In this document: one piece after another, positions 11,384-25,572 of the stretch
Position numbering within the stretch: position 1 is the first letter of the stretch
How the letters are laid out: each line of letters starts with the position of its first letter
Source: Polytrichum commune
Lineage: Eukaryota > Streptophyta > Polytrichopsida > Polytrichales > Polytrichaceae
NCBI GenBank assembly: GCA_950295325.1
Contig: OX485808.1
Location: forward strand, 41,317,180 to 41,381,179
Direction: 5' to 3'
DNA: 64,000 bases
Notes under the pieces: model-generated
What the model was told of the DNA's origin: nothing
Databases searched by the model: none
What the model saw: only the letters and a program-made list of their open reading frames with translations
Program-made: the position numbers and the translations under genes

Positions 11384-14300
11384 TTAGTGATCACCTTCCT
11401 TTAAGGCCTCCCAAGTGAAGAGAGAATCGGTACCTACAAGTGGAGGGTCCTTAAAAACCAGGCAAAGACACACGCATATGCATGCTATAGTCATGATGCT
11501 CAAGAGGAATGGTTTGAATATGACGCCCTTTATGCCAGCCACATGGCGAGGCAGTCGCACAGAATCATTGGATCTGCATGTGCGTGACATGGAAGCTTTA
11601 GAGCCAGTAACCTCCCTTGATGAGGTTCCCCATATGGGCAACTCCAGCTGCACACTTGAGTCACCCTTGAGATTTTGATCCCAGAGCAGCCTAGGAATGT
11701 TGATGGATGTACTGTCAGGGTTTTCCAAGCGAAGAAGCTTTGCCCTCACAAGTTGCACAGACTTGATATTCCCACCTTTGTGAGCGCAAGTTAGAGGAGT
11801 CTCTCCAGAATCAGCCTTCTTGATGAACCATGCATGCAAGCCGATCTGTAGCCAAGAAACTACGGTCAATTGCACAATTCTTCCGACGACAAACTATCCA
11901 AACTAGAACCAAACTCAAATACCACTAGTCACTGCTAGTTGTAGTATTCTATTATCTTATACTTCAGAAGAAAATACAGGAACCACTTCACATGTACAAA
12001 CCTCAGTTTCATATGACTTCCGAGAGAAAAATCACATGCCCAGAAACTGTACCCATCCACTGTCGACAAAATTGCATCTAAGTTGGAATCATTGAGTTGC
12101 CTGCCAGGGTAAGCGGTTATCACGCTCCCTGGACCAAAGTCAGACCGTTTCTCACTGACGGTATCACTCACCTGACATGGGTCGCTGGTAAGAGCATCGA
12201 CAACTTCTTCTGCATCCTGTATGCTGGCGGCAACATGAAGGGGAGTCATCCCTGCAGGACCCCACATATCCGGCTTGAAAATGGTGCTCCACTTCACCTT
12301 AAACTCTAGCTTCTGCTTGAAGCTAGCCATATCGGCATCCTTTGTACCTACAAGTATCGAAGGTACATAGGCCAGCAAAAGCTCTACCATTGGCCGACAT
12401 TTCTTCCGAACAGCCCGATGTAATAAGCTCACTTCCTCTTGCAGTACAACAGAAAGTTCTGCAGAAGCTGCATCGATGTCCTGACTTTCGAAAGCAATAT
12501 CTAGCAACTTCCTTACAACTGCGCACCAATCGTGTTCCACTGCATACACCAAGAGCTGATTTAACCTTGTTGGAGACACCTACAAAAAAGTAGTCATCGA
12601 AATGCATCAGGGTGCTTCTGCAGGAATTACGAGACTATATCTGAGAAACTATTAAAAGCACATTGAACGTCACTTAGTTGCCAATGCCATCTCAAAGCTG
12701 CAAAATTTTGTGCTAACTCCGAACTATCTAACAAATCTCCTAAACATCCTAATCAGATGACTTCCTAACTTTTTCTTTTTCTTTTTTATTGACCACGCAT
12801 CAGACAGAAATTTGTATCCCTTAGGATCTCATCCAAATAAAATTCAATGAGTAGGTCAAAATTTCATCTAGTTCAACATACACACACCTCTGCTACCAGC
12901 AGTCAGAGATGCAGTACATGATCTCTAAATACACCTACCCGGAAACTATACAAAGCAACACTTTAGGCTAAAATTAAGTTCTTGCAAAGAACCCCTTCCT
13001 TGCAGACATGAAGATAATCAAGATCAGAAAAAGATACCTGTGCTATCTGAGAAGAACCATTAAGATGCTGAAGAATACTCCTTTGAAAGAACCAGCCAAG
13101 TTCGTGCAAGAACTGCGTCACCTCCTCTTCCTTCATCAATCGAGCCAACTCAGTGTAGTAGAGAACAACAGAATGCGGGAATCCCTTCTGTTCAGCTGCC
13201 TTGCCAGCAATTGTAGCAACTGCTTCAATCTCATCTTCAAGAGAACGAATTTCCGCGCATACTAGATAATCTGCAACGATTATAGGCTTCCAATTGCCTT
13301 CAAGGGTGTCCTGGGTTACCTGCAAATTAGTCCAATACACGCAACACATAGTCAGATGTCAAAACGTCACGAACCTTAATGATATATTTATGCACCCAAC
13401 ACAAGTATCAGCCAGCAATAGCTTTTAAGGTCATTTGAGAGCAATCACTCCTCTACCTCAATGAAACAGCGTCCCGCATTGCTCGCCAGCGTTTCTGGCA
13501 TAAAGAAACTCTCATCTACTTCGATTTGAACTTCACTTCTGGGAAAGCTGGTACTATGAGTGACATCTCGATAAAGAGCACCATAGCCTGTCCCACTTTG
13601 TGAGTTATCTGTTTCTTCAGAAAGACTCGTGCTCAGGGGCTGGTCGCCATCTGGTGTACGAATACTCCAATCATCAACTGGCCTAAATGCTCCATCTTCC
13701 TTTGATGCTACATCCTCCTCCTCATCGAAATCATCCCCAGAAACCTCTGACTGGTTATCTGTTTCGCACTGTTCACAGAGCTCCTCTGCTATGTATTTCC
13801 CTCTGAAGGCACATATAAGCCTGAAATAACGACGTCACATTATGGTGGATACTAATGACTGAGCACAAGGGAAGAAAACAAGTCAACCACATGCATGACT
13901 TGCAATGACAAGGTTCCCCCAAGGTGAAAAAATTTTGGAGTACATGAGACGCGAAAAGCTGCGCATACATCACACAGATGTAGCAATGAATCCCTTACCT
14001 TGTCCCAGACTTGAGAAAATTGAAGCCTTTCACCACCACATTGATCTTCTGACCGGCCACCATGGCCAGAGGTCGTACAGATTGTATAAATGGAGTGCTC
14101 AAAGGATCCGACAACTTGCTCTCGATAATTTCACCTGCAAACAGAAGGAGATTTTATTATATAATAAAATTTACGTAAAAGAAATCTGTCAACCACAAGG
14201 CTGACTTGCAAGAGAAAACATAATTTCGAAGTCCTAAAGACATGAGTAACAAACAACCTACTGCGACTTGGCGATCAGGCCGACATGATACTCACCATCA

Positions 14301-17300
14301 ACAACAAGAACTGAATATCGTTCTACTTGGACCAAGAAACGCCCAGTACACCAGAAGTCTCCACCACCAGCATTAAGAAGCCGCTTCAAGCTTCCTGGAA
14401 GGTCGCTAACCAACTGTAACACCAAAGATTATAGCTGATGTGAACTCTCCAGTGAGAAAGTGGACCTTGTATGATGCTCCCGAACAGATATGTCCAGTGC
14501 AAAAAAACAAAACTACCCTAAGTTATAAATGCCAGTCTCATTCCAAGGACAAAATCGACGGAACTAGTAAAACATTGTGGTAGACTCCATGAAGGACTCC
14601 GATTTGATCTTCATCTTAATCAATTCAAAATTGTTCCTTTTGCACAGCCGGATGTCACAAATATAGACGGACCAAGCTGCATATTAGAGCGAAATCTGGA
14701 GAGCCGCACCTTGATCCAATCAGACTCTGGCAGAGATAGGAACACTGTCAAAATGATGCAGCCAGGCCGAATGAAGCTCTCCATTTCTGAGGGTCGCTGT
14801 GCTAGCCATTCTTCGATCTGTGATGAAAGGAACGAGGTATGCCACTGTTAAACCAAACAAAAGTGAACGCCACAATGAACGATACTGCTGCAAATTGAGC
14901 AGAATCTAATGGTCCGAACTGAGAATTGCTACGCAAACATTAAGTCGCAACTGCACATTCTAAGACAAACTCTTCTCTTCGCTAAACTCTGTCAATAAGG
15001 ACCTAGAAATGCACTGCTACATTCATCCGAATAAGCAGACCGAGGTAGAAATTACACTGAAAGTAAGAAAACCCCTAGGAGTGCGAGGAGATAAGGACAA
15101 AGAGAAACGTACCTGATCGCGCAGTGTCTTGGGGAATTGTCCAGGATGCTTGTCGAAGAGCTTGATGGAAATACGGGAGTTCCGCTTCTGATCACATATA
15201 TTTTCCAGGTAAGTACAGATGGATCAACCTTCAACACAATGTTTATAAAATATGCAATATAAAATAAGCAATATAGGGTTTGACACTAAATTGAAACGGA
15301 ATCCATTCTTAGAAAATAGAGGGACCACTTGTAGTTCAACTGATTTTATTCAAGTCCTGCCAAGGCATCAAAGATTCAAGGAAAACCAACCTCCCGGTCT
15401 GTATGCGAAGAGCCCGGTGACTGTTGATCAGATCCCGACCCTGAGGGAGAAGTATCACTGAGTTCCTGTAATGGAGGCTGCTGTAAGTCTATTGAAGGTC
15501 GACACATGGGAGATTGAGCCTCTGAAGGTGTAACTCTGTTGTTTAAATTTGTTACAACGTTTTGTGAGGGCGGCCCTTGTCTATCCCCTCCTCGAGAGCT
15601 AACACTCGCATCCTCGTCCTCGTTCCTGTCCAGCCTCCCATTGGCAACAACATCTCTCCCAGTAGTTGATAACCGCGAAGCTTGAGGAACTCTTTGAGGA
15701 TTAACCACAGGTTGAGGGACGACATGCCCAATGCCCAAAGCTTGGTTGGTCTGACATGCTGCCTGAGCGATACTCTGCTGCAAGGTTATGGCCACATTCG
15801 AGAGTAGTTGCACCGGATCTATAGTGGGTCCAGCAATTCTTCCAGACATGGGCACCGATCTTTGGGAAGGACCTGGATGATTTGTAGATGCATCTGTTGC
15901 CCCGGTCAAAGCAAATGCTAAGGGCCCTGGCCCACTACCTGGTTGTTCTCTCACAAGGGACGCTAGGTTCTCTTGTGTGATCCTTGCAGCCTCCTTTAAA
16001 CTGTTTTGGAGCAGTATTGAGTAGGCTTCAGGCGATGATGAGGTTGGTACTGAACTATGATCTTTTGCTTGGAGTCCTGAATGCATGGCTTCTGTTCTGG
16101 GTATCATATGCTCAGAAGGGTTACGAGCTAACTGATTCCATCCTGATGCAGGTCTTAGGACATCCAGACCACTGGGCACACTCCCCGCTTGTCGCAGACA
16201 CTGCAGGAGAATATCTTGCTCACTCGGCACACTGTTCGCCCGCTCTACAGACCCTGTAAACATCACAGTTAATATATTTTTGGGAAAGGAGCATGCAAAG
16301 TAACATGTTCCCATTTTGGAAAACCAAGAGTGAAGACACAAATCGTACACTTATAATTGCTACGATACGTACATTTACACATGTATCTCGAACACTCCAA
16401 ACCCAAGAAGTGCATCGTCCACAACGAGAGCACTATTTTTTGCATAGGCATGATGACCTGCTATCTGAGTAGACAGAGGTGGCAGGAATCAATCATATGA
16501 CCTTGTTGTAAGTGAGACAGAATCGTCAACATGTTTAGAAGATCTGCATTTTTTCCCCCTTCCGCTTCGCCCAAATAAGATCGAGCAGCTGCTGCTTCCG
16601 GCTGTGTTTTCCTCCGTCGCTTATTATGCCCAGCTAGTCGCCTTCGACAACTTCGTTTCCCTTCATCAAATTGATCCAAGGGATGGAATCTGCACAAATC
16701 CGTTTGTGGCAATTTCATTGCTAGAGCCTATAGATTGAACCTTCGAGTGTTCCTTAGAAAACCCAAATTGTCCGGATGGTTATGACCTTAAAGAGCACAA
16801 CTGCAATGGCCATGTCCTTCAGTCCATTTTCCAGAAGTGGTGAAAGATGAATTTGTGAGTCTAAACTTATAGTACACGGAATCTCGCTCCAACCACTGCT
16901 GGATTGACATGGTTCGACATGAGGTTATAATGTCTACAAAAACTTGTCAACACATATGTAATGGTAAATTCTACCCCAAAATGCCTTGAGGTCCAGAAAC
17001 ACAATAGTTCCAAGAACAGGAACGAAATCAATAAATCCCTTCCCCCATCCAACAATCGTCTCAATTTTCATAAAAGATAAGAACCTAGAATTTTTGCTGT
17101 TACGGAAAACTGGTGCAAACTGACTGTTGCAGTCGTAGCAGCAGCAGCAGAGCAAGATTTGAAACCTTACGAATCCCTAAAGTAGTAACAAGAAGAGAGC
17201 TATTCAGCATTTCCAAACCAGGCACTGCCATTTTCTTACCGGCTATTCATTGACGTCCCATTGCCTAACATCCTGATGGATGTCCAAGATTTTTGGATCT

Positions 17301-18432
17301 AGTCTACTGATAATAATGATTTCACTCTCTCGTATTAACTCGACTTCGCAAATTCCCACCATCTCCAAAAGTACGGGTCAAGTATAGGAATGACGGATGA
17401 TACCTGCTACACTGCTGGCAAAATCGTTGCATCGTTTCGGATACCATTGCTTTTGTGGCTTTTGAATGAGCCACACAAACTTTGTGGCGCCTGTGATAAT
17501 CCTTCGCCTTCCTAAGGTCGGCATCGCAATCGTCCACTTGACAAGTGGGAAGCTGAGATTGAGGAGAAGAAGAGCGACAGCGTTTCCCATTTTCTTCACG
17601 ATATGCATACAAGTTCCCTCCTAAATTCAGGCTGAGGGGGCAATCGTCTTCAGGCGAGGCATCCCCTCGTGTATAAGGATTTGTTTCATTTGAAGGAGGA
17701 GAAGACGTCTCCCTTCCAAAAAGATTTCGGCTCCGTGGCTCTCCTCCGCCATCATCTTCGTCAATATGAATGACCTCATGATCTGTAACTGCGTCTTCAG
17801 GCGTGCCTGAAACCCTACCACCATCTAACTTGAGGCCAACTATTTGGGATGAATCCTTCCTGGTGTAAGCACCCCCATTGTCTTGTCGATGTGTTGGCAA
17901 CTGCCTCCGTGACCTATCACCTTCCGAACATTCTGCACCTCCAGTAGCTGCTCGCTGAGCCGTGAAGGCAGCACTATTCCAGTCCCATGAGTTCGAGTGC
18001 CATTCATCTCTTTGTGATGATCGATGCTCACCGTTCTGAGGGGAACTTGTACGCTCCGCGGACAGGCTTCTATTCCCACCACCTTTTGATGACTGCTTCA
18101 CAACTCCTGGAATCATCGACGACAGTGAATGCGTCACATGACAACTAATAAGACACATTTGACACTTGAAACTCTAAGATAGCAAAAAAAAACAAAAAAC
18201 CGGCATCTTCAATGATCGCTTAAAGCATTAACACATTTTCAGAAATTTCCGATCTTAGGCTTAGCGAGCAGCAAACTGATATGGCGCGTCGTCATCAAAT
18301 TGTTCCGAATATTATCATCTTTCTGCATAACATTGAGCTGATGTCGTAAATGAAAAATTCACCTCCTGGAAAGAACTGGTGCTGAAAAAGGTGTGTGCTG
18401 TCCACCCTGGTCTGGCCCGATGCCGGCTCCAT
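11384..18432 (-). CDS. SPL: SBP-box transcription factor, SPL1/SPL12 class, with ankyrin repeats (12 exons)
   Basis: Plant-specific nuclear regulator binding GTAC-core DNA. Exons (minus strand): 18432-18363, 18106-17404, 16689-16502, 16253-15391, 15187-15113, 14817-14710, 14413-14296, 14134-13999, 13820-13457, 13319-13038, 12579-12172, 11845-11384. Phases agree at every junction and give 1258 residues, typical of the long SPL class. The SBP domain spans about residues 212-285: zinc ligands C212, C217, C234, H237 and C253, C256, H260, C272, with the basic KR...KRRRK nuclear signal at its end. An intron splits the domain at the usual SPL position, within CSR|FHP. Later come the conserved [15 protein letters not shown] and MESFIRPGC blocks, ankyrin-like repeats (LLHRAV, TPLHVAA, TPLTCA) and a C-terminal hydrophobic segment near [20 protein letters not shown] 18432 is chosen because exon 1 reads FQHQFFPGG into exon 2 in phase. 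Members of this class usually lack a miR156 site. Confidence 0.93.
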
Positions 18433-20400
18433 TGATAGCTGATGAACACACCGAGGTGACAATGCTCACAACAAGTACTGCGGAGGCCGCAGAATCATCA
18501 CACGCTTGCCGAGTGCTAACAAATAGATGCATGCTCTCCTGTGTTCAGGCATCCCACTCTCACTGTTGAACAATAATGATATACCCCCTCGAACGAAGTC
18601 TGCTTTCCATTCCCACACGTTGGACTGCACGCTAGCAGATTATAAGCGTACATGGATCCTCTCCTCCGCCATCCACCCCGTGGCTACATACTTCATGATA
18701 TTCGTCGTCAAAACTCCTCAGATTTATAAAAGATAAAAATAAAATAAAATAAAAACTAAGCGCTGGCGGACGAACGAGCGGCTTACGTTGGCCTAACACA
18801 ACGCTGGTGGCCGTAAATCGAAACTCGCCGCAACTCGCCTCACTAACTAACCTGCGCTAAATTGCCAGATACCACAATACAGTTTATTCTTCACTTCCAC
18901 TTCGCCCGCAAGCAGTTCGCGGTCACGAATTTTCTTGTCAACCATCCTGCTCATCATCCCCCTCCCTTAGATCCCGCCAAGATTAACCTACGAGACGCCA
19001 GCCAGCCGTATCGAAACACAACACAACACAATTCCCACACGCTCCGTCGCCACATCCAGATTCAAAACTCCGAGCCTCCTTCCTTCCAAAACCTGAACGC
19101 ACACATCTCAACCGCCAACCTACTGTCCACCAATTACCGCTTCCACAAAACAACCCCTCCCTCCCCGCTCCATCCAATTCCCGCATCCGCACCTCTCAAC
19201 CTCGTCCTTACCTTGACCCCAGTCTTTCACTCCCACACGCCACAACAACCACCACCATCTCCCTCACACTTCCATCCTACACCCCTTCCCACACCATGCC
19301 CTTCCCCCTTCCCTCCCCTCACCGCCTCCTACCAACCAAACCTGCCAAGCTGCCGCACGCACCTCCGCAGAATCCTAGCTCTACACTGCCTGACCACAGT
19401 GACTACACGCGCCCTCCTTCCCTCCCTCAATAACCACCCGCCCCACGCCACGGCTGCTACACCAGGAGTTCCCCTTCACGGTTGAGCCCCGCCCCGCGAG
19501 GTCCCTCCCCCTCCATCCCGCTCAATCCTCGCAGTCCCCAATGTCGATGACGATGTCGACCCACACGCAGGCGGTAGTAACAACCCGAAACGCGCGCGCG
19601 CGCTCGCTCGCTCGCTCGTGCTGGTGGTACGGCTGTCTTCGCTCCAGCCTCCCTGGATACCCTTTCCCTTGTGCGCGGCACTGACCCGGGGAGTCGTGCT
19701 CGCTTGCTAGCTTTAGCTCAGTCCGTTAAGACAGTCGCAGGAAGCTGACGACGAGGATGTTGATGCGAAGCCGCGATCGAACGGGCAGCTCGCTTGCTCG
19801 CCGCAGGAGTAACCGGCGTATGGGGGGGGGGGGGGGGTGGAAATCTTTGATCAGTTTGCGTTGGTTGTTAATAAGATTTGTGACGGATCGGAGGCGAGCC
19901 GAGCCGAGGATCGGTGGAGGACTCCGGAGAGTATCTGCTTCTCCTCAATCTACTAGGTGACAAAAGTCAACGCCGAAGCAAAGGCTCCGTTGTTAACCTG
20001 CTGGCTGCATACATGCACCGGGTGACGTGCGATTGAGTCGACTGACTCCCAAGAGACGGGGAGACCCGGTGGCCAGGTACATATCGACCGGGTTAGCCGG
20101 TTCAAGACTTCGGGGAGAATCACCCGCCATTTTAGAAGGGGAATCTTTGGAATATACCTCCAGATAAGTCAACATCGTCCATTTCGCTAACCGGTTGGAC
20201 CTGGAAACACGAGGATCTCGACCGATTGGATGATGAGTGATGAGGAGTCTGTAGAGTACTTTACTTACGCTCTAAGTTCGCGGCCTCATTCATTCACTTT
20301 ACATCCATCCATTTCTGTCCAGACCTCCCTATTCCTTAGAGTAGGTCTGCAAGGATTCCCTCCCCTCCCGCAGTGGCCTGCCCCGGCCAAGGCTGAGCTT
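18433..20400 (-). promoter_or_regulatory. 5' leader and promoter region of the SPL gene
   Basis: About 2 kb upstream of the SPL start. On the plus strand it is markedly C-rich (18860-19500), followed by a CG and GCTC microsatellite near 19590-19620 and a run of about 16 G near 19821. Strand-biased, GC-rich sequence of this kind fits a long 5' leader or promoter. No TATA box or transcription start could be placed. Long open frames here, such as a proline/threonine-rich one on the plus strand, are side effects of the composition. Confidence 0.4.
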
Positions 20401-20561
20401 TATTAATTGTCCCCCTCTTCCTTCAGTCTTTTAAAGAGTTCGCCTATGTAGTGTTGCGGACTTTACTTCCATGTATTTCTAATAATAACGTGTATTGTGT
20501 GTCTAGGTAACTTATGGGTACCTTGCCGGCCTCGGCCCCGGGTTAGATCACATCTGCCCAG

Positions 20562-21185
20562 GGTTGGGCCCCGCCCCAGGCACGCCTCCTTCAATGCCCA
20601 AATGAAGCCCATGCTCCCTGCTCGCTCCGCCCGACTTCAAAACATACAATTGCCCTTGCATTCTTGAAGGCCGCTTGTTCATATAACCCACGTTGAGTGC
20701 ACTTCGTCTTCAAGATCCAAAATTCAATATATATAAATAATCAATTATGCCTAATTAATTATTAAATGCATTTACTGTAATTAATCATGATTTAATTCAG
20801 ATGTGAGGAATGATGTGCTTAGTTACACTTGTTTTAAATGACAAAGACCCTTTCAATGGTAAGTCACAAAAATTGTAACCTCAGTGTTAATCATGGTATT
20901 GTATTTTTTTTTACTTCCAAGCAGATTACATGCTTTATTAACGGTTTCACTTCGAAAATGAAATCCCAATCAATTGCTCATTTACTCAATTTAAGTGAAT
21001 ACATATATATATATATTGGATTTTGGACCTTGAAGACGAAGTGCACTCAATATGGGTTATATGAACAAGCGGCCTTCAAGAATGCAAGGACAACTTTATT
21101 TTTTGAAGTCGGGCGGAGCGAGCAAGGAGCACGGGCTTCATCCGGTCACTAAAGGAGGCATGCCCAGGGCAAGGCCCGACCGAGC
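20562..21185. repeat. long inverted repeat, about 180-base arms
   Basis: The left arm (about 20562-20745) and right arm (about 21003-21185) are imperfect reverse complements. Matching blocks include 'cttgaaggccgcttgttcatata' against its reverse complement at 21052-21085, and 'gagtgcacttcgtcttcaag' against its complement at 21026-21048. The spacer is about 260 AT-rich bases with no gene. It may be a non-autonomous transposon or a source of hairpin RNA. Confidence 0.7.
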
Positions 21186-21189
21186 AGGT

Positions 21190-24100
21190 GAGTGGGAAGA
21201 ACCAATTGTTATTGCTACACATATGAACCAGTTGAAGTTCAAGACTTTAGGAAAATTGCCAATCAATTTAGAGGAATCTAGAGAATTTATGTATTATGTG
21301 TACGTTAACTTAGGGCGAGTTTACATGTTGGCAACTCGCCCACCATATTCTAGATAATAGAGGGTTGTAGGTGTTCTCATATAGACAAGCACAAGCCACC
21401 AACCAACCACATTCTGGTGGCTTACAAGAATGTTGAGGGCCGTGGACATAGGTCACTAGATTTCCATGCACCCACTAAAGCACTTTTTAACTTACAAGTG
21501 TCAATCACTATAGGATTTGAAGACCGATGGTCTAGAATTCCATCCTTGGTAACCTATAGCAGGAGGTTAGTAGATGGGCCCGGATTTGAGAAGATGAGAG
21601 TAGCTAGTTGCCAAATAGAAACCCTACCACACCATATTCCAACTACATTTGGATGAGTTTGTCCTTATTCCCACTACAATCTCGTGGGCGAACGGCCTAC
21701 ATGGAAATTCAAAAGTACCTTGTCGACCGAGCCAAGGCTTAGACACCTACCTCTTTGAGTTGGGCCCTTACCACCGTTACCCAAGATGAAAACACATGCA
21801 ATTTTATTGTAGCACGTGGATCACCTTTTTTGGACAATTTGACCTTGAATTTCGTATCAAAGGTCTCGAATAAGTGTTGGTGGAGTCTAACACTAATTCG
21901 AGATAAATGGAGATAAATTGACCACAAAGTTACAGGGTCATATTTTTACATTTTCTTACCTTGGTGATAGTGGTGGGGGGCTAGTTCAAAGAGGTGGGCA
22001 TTTAGCCTTGGACCGACAGCCAGGGCTTGGCTTCGGATTTGTGGTGTGTATGTAAACTCATTTATTATGGATGAAGGGATTTTAGTAAAAACAAACTCCC
22101 TACATGTTGAGGGAAAGAGGGAATTGTTGCATACGAGTGTACTTCTCATCCATCCAACTTAAAAACTTAACCCTATGCAAGTTTGTGGTTGGTTCGTCTT
22201 AATTGACTTGGACTAGACAAATTCAAAGTTTTTAAAAGTTAACTTTAGTGTGAATTAGAAATAACCTTTGGACTACGTAGTATATTTTGGTAAGATAACT
22301 TCATGGAAGTGCAAACTTAATTTCGTGAAGGTGCCAAGCTAGTTCATGAACCTTCCAACCAATGTTACCATAGTGTTCGACCAATTTCATGAACCTTCTA
22401 AATTAGTTCATAATTCTTCTAAACCGACTTGACATGGATATTCCAAACCAATGTTGTGGATATTTTTTGCACTTTGTGCATTTTGTATTCTCAACTTCTT
22501 GCCTCCTCATTTCCCATTCTTTGCCTTATCATTGTTCATTCGTTCCTCTTTGTTTTGTGTTTACCTGGTAGCTTCTAGCCTTGATGTTGATTTTCTTTGG
22601 TCTAACATTACAGTACCTCAAAGCCGGAAGCAAGCAATGTTAATTCTTCTTTGGTCTTTCATTAATGTACATCAAAGCAAGCAACACAAACCCGATGTAG
22701 TTGGAGTGCATAGTCTTGTGGATATTAGAGTGTAGTATGGTTGTGGATTTGATTGTGGGAAGAGCGTTGGCCATGTGACTAGAACGCAAACATGTTTGGA
22801 TTGCAGTGTCTAGTTGTACAGCGTCGGGTTGTTTCAACATCTAGTTGTTGGTGATGTACAAGCAATCACTTACGTGTCCGAGGTTGGATAAGAAAAGTCA
22901 ATCCAAATTTTGGTAGAGCTACTCGCGGGGAGCGATAAGGAGAATCTTACACATGATGTACCATTCTTTGTGAAATAAAGTTATGTTGTTCGTGAGATTG
23001 ATTTTATGAAGTTGTGAATATGGGTACCAAATCATGAAATGGGTCACAACATGTAGTCAAATATGTTGAAAGTCCAAGTTAAAATTGGTTGTTCATATAG
23101 TGATCTTGGTTCATGATTCCAATGAAATTGATAGAACCTACTGCTAAACTAGTTTGTACAATCATGAATTTGAGTTTGCACTTATGTGAATTCATCTTAC
23201 CAAAGGAGTACTCCAATTCTTTTGTATTCAATGAATGAGAGGTATATTCACGTACAATAATTCCCTCTCACCCATGTTGAGAGAGGATCAATTCATTATA
23301 CTTGCACCCCCTTAGACTAATTTAGTGTCTTTGAGCCATTTCTAGACTCAACCATCCACAAATAGGAAAAATAGCTCATTGGGTAATCACCTTCCTCATG
23401 GATGAGTTTATGTAGACACCATAATCCCTGGCCTAAGTTAATTAGGTACCTTGTGGCTTTGGAATTTGTGGTGTATGTGTGCACTCATCCATTGTGGATA
23501 CAAGAGCTTCAATCAATTAAAGAAGTCCCCTACATGTTGAGGGTTAATTCATTTCAAATCAATCCTACAAACTCATTCAAGGTTTCTTATGATATTTTTG
23601 AAGTCGCATGTAGCCTCGAAACAACCATGTGAAGGCTATAGAGCCGTCCTCTAGATTTTCACCTTCCTCTTGGACAAGTTTACACATACACCATGAATCT
23701 AGGAGAGAGGGAAATATCACATACAAGGAAACCACTCATTCATCCAACATAAAAGCTTGGAAATAGCATCCCAACAGTTACTACCTTTAGTTAATTTGAC
23801 AATGAAGTGAATTTTAAAGACCCCGATTTAGCTTAGTCTAGGTCATTTGAAATGAATCGACCACAAACCTATAGGGGGTCAAGTTTTTATGTTGGATGAA
23901 TAAAACATTCGCTGATATACAATAATTTCCTCTTTCCGTGAATTCATGGCTCATTGTGCCTTCTATGTAAACTTGTGCATCATGGATAAAAAAGCTTTAC
24001 TAAAAACAAGTCTCGTATAGGTTGAGCGTTGATATCATTCCATTTGGACCACATGTAAGGTCCACACACTTAGCTTTGCTAGATTCTTTATATTCCATTC

Positions 24101-25570
24101 TATTTAATTTGAGGTAACTTGGTCTCATTGACATGAAACTACATGTTACAATGGACCTTTTGAGGTGTCTAGGTAAACTTCTCCATTGGGGAGGTGAAAA
24201 GGTCTCGAGTTGTTATATAGCACAGAATATGCAAGCTTAACTTAATTGACCTCATAAGTAGATCAAGGATGCAATTTTAGTTTGATGGGTTTCGGTTGGA
24301 ATGAATGGGCCCTCGACACCTTGCTCCACTAGGCTCTATGGTCTTTGAAGCTAATCCGGTGGCAAAATCAACTATTAAAAACTAGCCTCTAAATTATATT
24401 TTTATTTAGGACATCTATAGTAGATAAACAAGAGATGCTCTCATATGCAACAATTACATTCCACTCGTATTATGGGTTTGTTTTTACTATAGCAACTTCA
24501 TGATGCTTGAGTTCATCTAAATAAATGACATGTAGTCCAAGTTGAGTATTATTATTTTTTCTTCTGGAGACATAATGCAAAAAAAACCAATGCCATATCA
24601 AATTAAGAACAAAGGAAGACACAACCACTTGGAGGGGAGGTGGGGACCCTCAAGCATGCCACATCGCCATGTAAAGATGAGAACGACAAAGACCACCCAT
24701 CGCAGACTACTCACTGGCCCGCCACCAAGGAGAACCCCCACCCCACCAAGGACCAAAAACTATATAGAAAATTTTAAATTCTAGCTAACCATAAGACCAT
24801 GCCTCTTGCAAATAATATCCCTGCCCCCCCCCTTTTGTGCGTTAAAAAATGTTGAGCTGGAGTTAAGTACTGGACCTTGGTTTTAGCAACATGCATGGCA
24901 CACACATCTATCCAAAGATGTGAACGCAACAAATTGTTTCATGTTATGAAAATTATATGTTGAGCTTATTTGAATTAAAAATCAACATCAAGGACCCCAA
25001 ATTGGGTTAGTAGGATGTAGTTGGATCAAATGGACCACAAACTTATATGAGTCTATATCAGGGGCTCTTCGTCCATTACATTTGGATGAGATTCACAAGG
25101 ATCATGCCTCAAGTGAACTATAGCTGAGTTGCGGTTCTCAAGAAACACGATATTAAACATTATGGGACTTTAGGGTAATTTTGGGACTTTTGTGATGTAA
25201 GTCGGGAACTCATTGAGAACCCATTGGGAGCTTATTGGGAACTCACAGGGAACATGCTGGGCAGAACACATGCGACACAAATACTGTTTGATTCCAATGG
25301 TTGTTTGCATTAGCCATTTGGGTATCCAATGACATGCAGCCACTGGGGACCTTAGTGATGGGTCCCCACTAAGTGCCATAATGGTGAGACTCATAATCAT
25401 AAATAAATTGTCATACAATATGGGAATTGCACCCACAAATGTCCTTCAATGAAACACTGGATCTATGCTGGGAGATATGTAAATTTTTCATGTTGTGCTA
25501 AGTATAAAATCTTGCAAATTGGCTGATCTGGAAGTACTCTACATTTGTACATTGGCATTCGTAAACTATG
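21190..25570. other. non-genic region with decayed dispersed repeats
   Basis: AT-rich, no supported exons. Related segments recur at about 21990-22160, 23430-23540 and 23940-24050, with the shared core 'ctacatgttgaggg' or 'gtataggttgagcg' after 'aaactcat..at.atggata'. A second loosely similar family (22300-22420, 23110-23220, again at 61040-61210) shares 'catgaaattga.tttg.acttctatgaa'-like wording. These look like old, diverged transposon remains. No terminal repeats were resolved. Confidence 0.45.
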
Positions 25571-25572
25571 AA

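Noticed and set aside
18862-19485. Proline/threonine-rich plus-strand frame of 207 codons
   Set aside because: It arises from the C-rich composition of the region upstream of the SPL gene; no domain and no splice signals.
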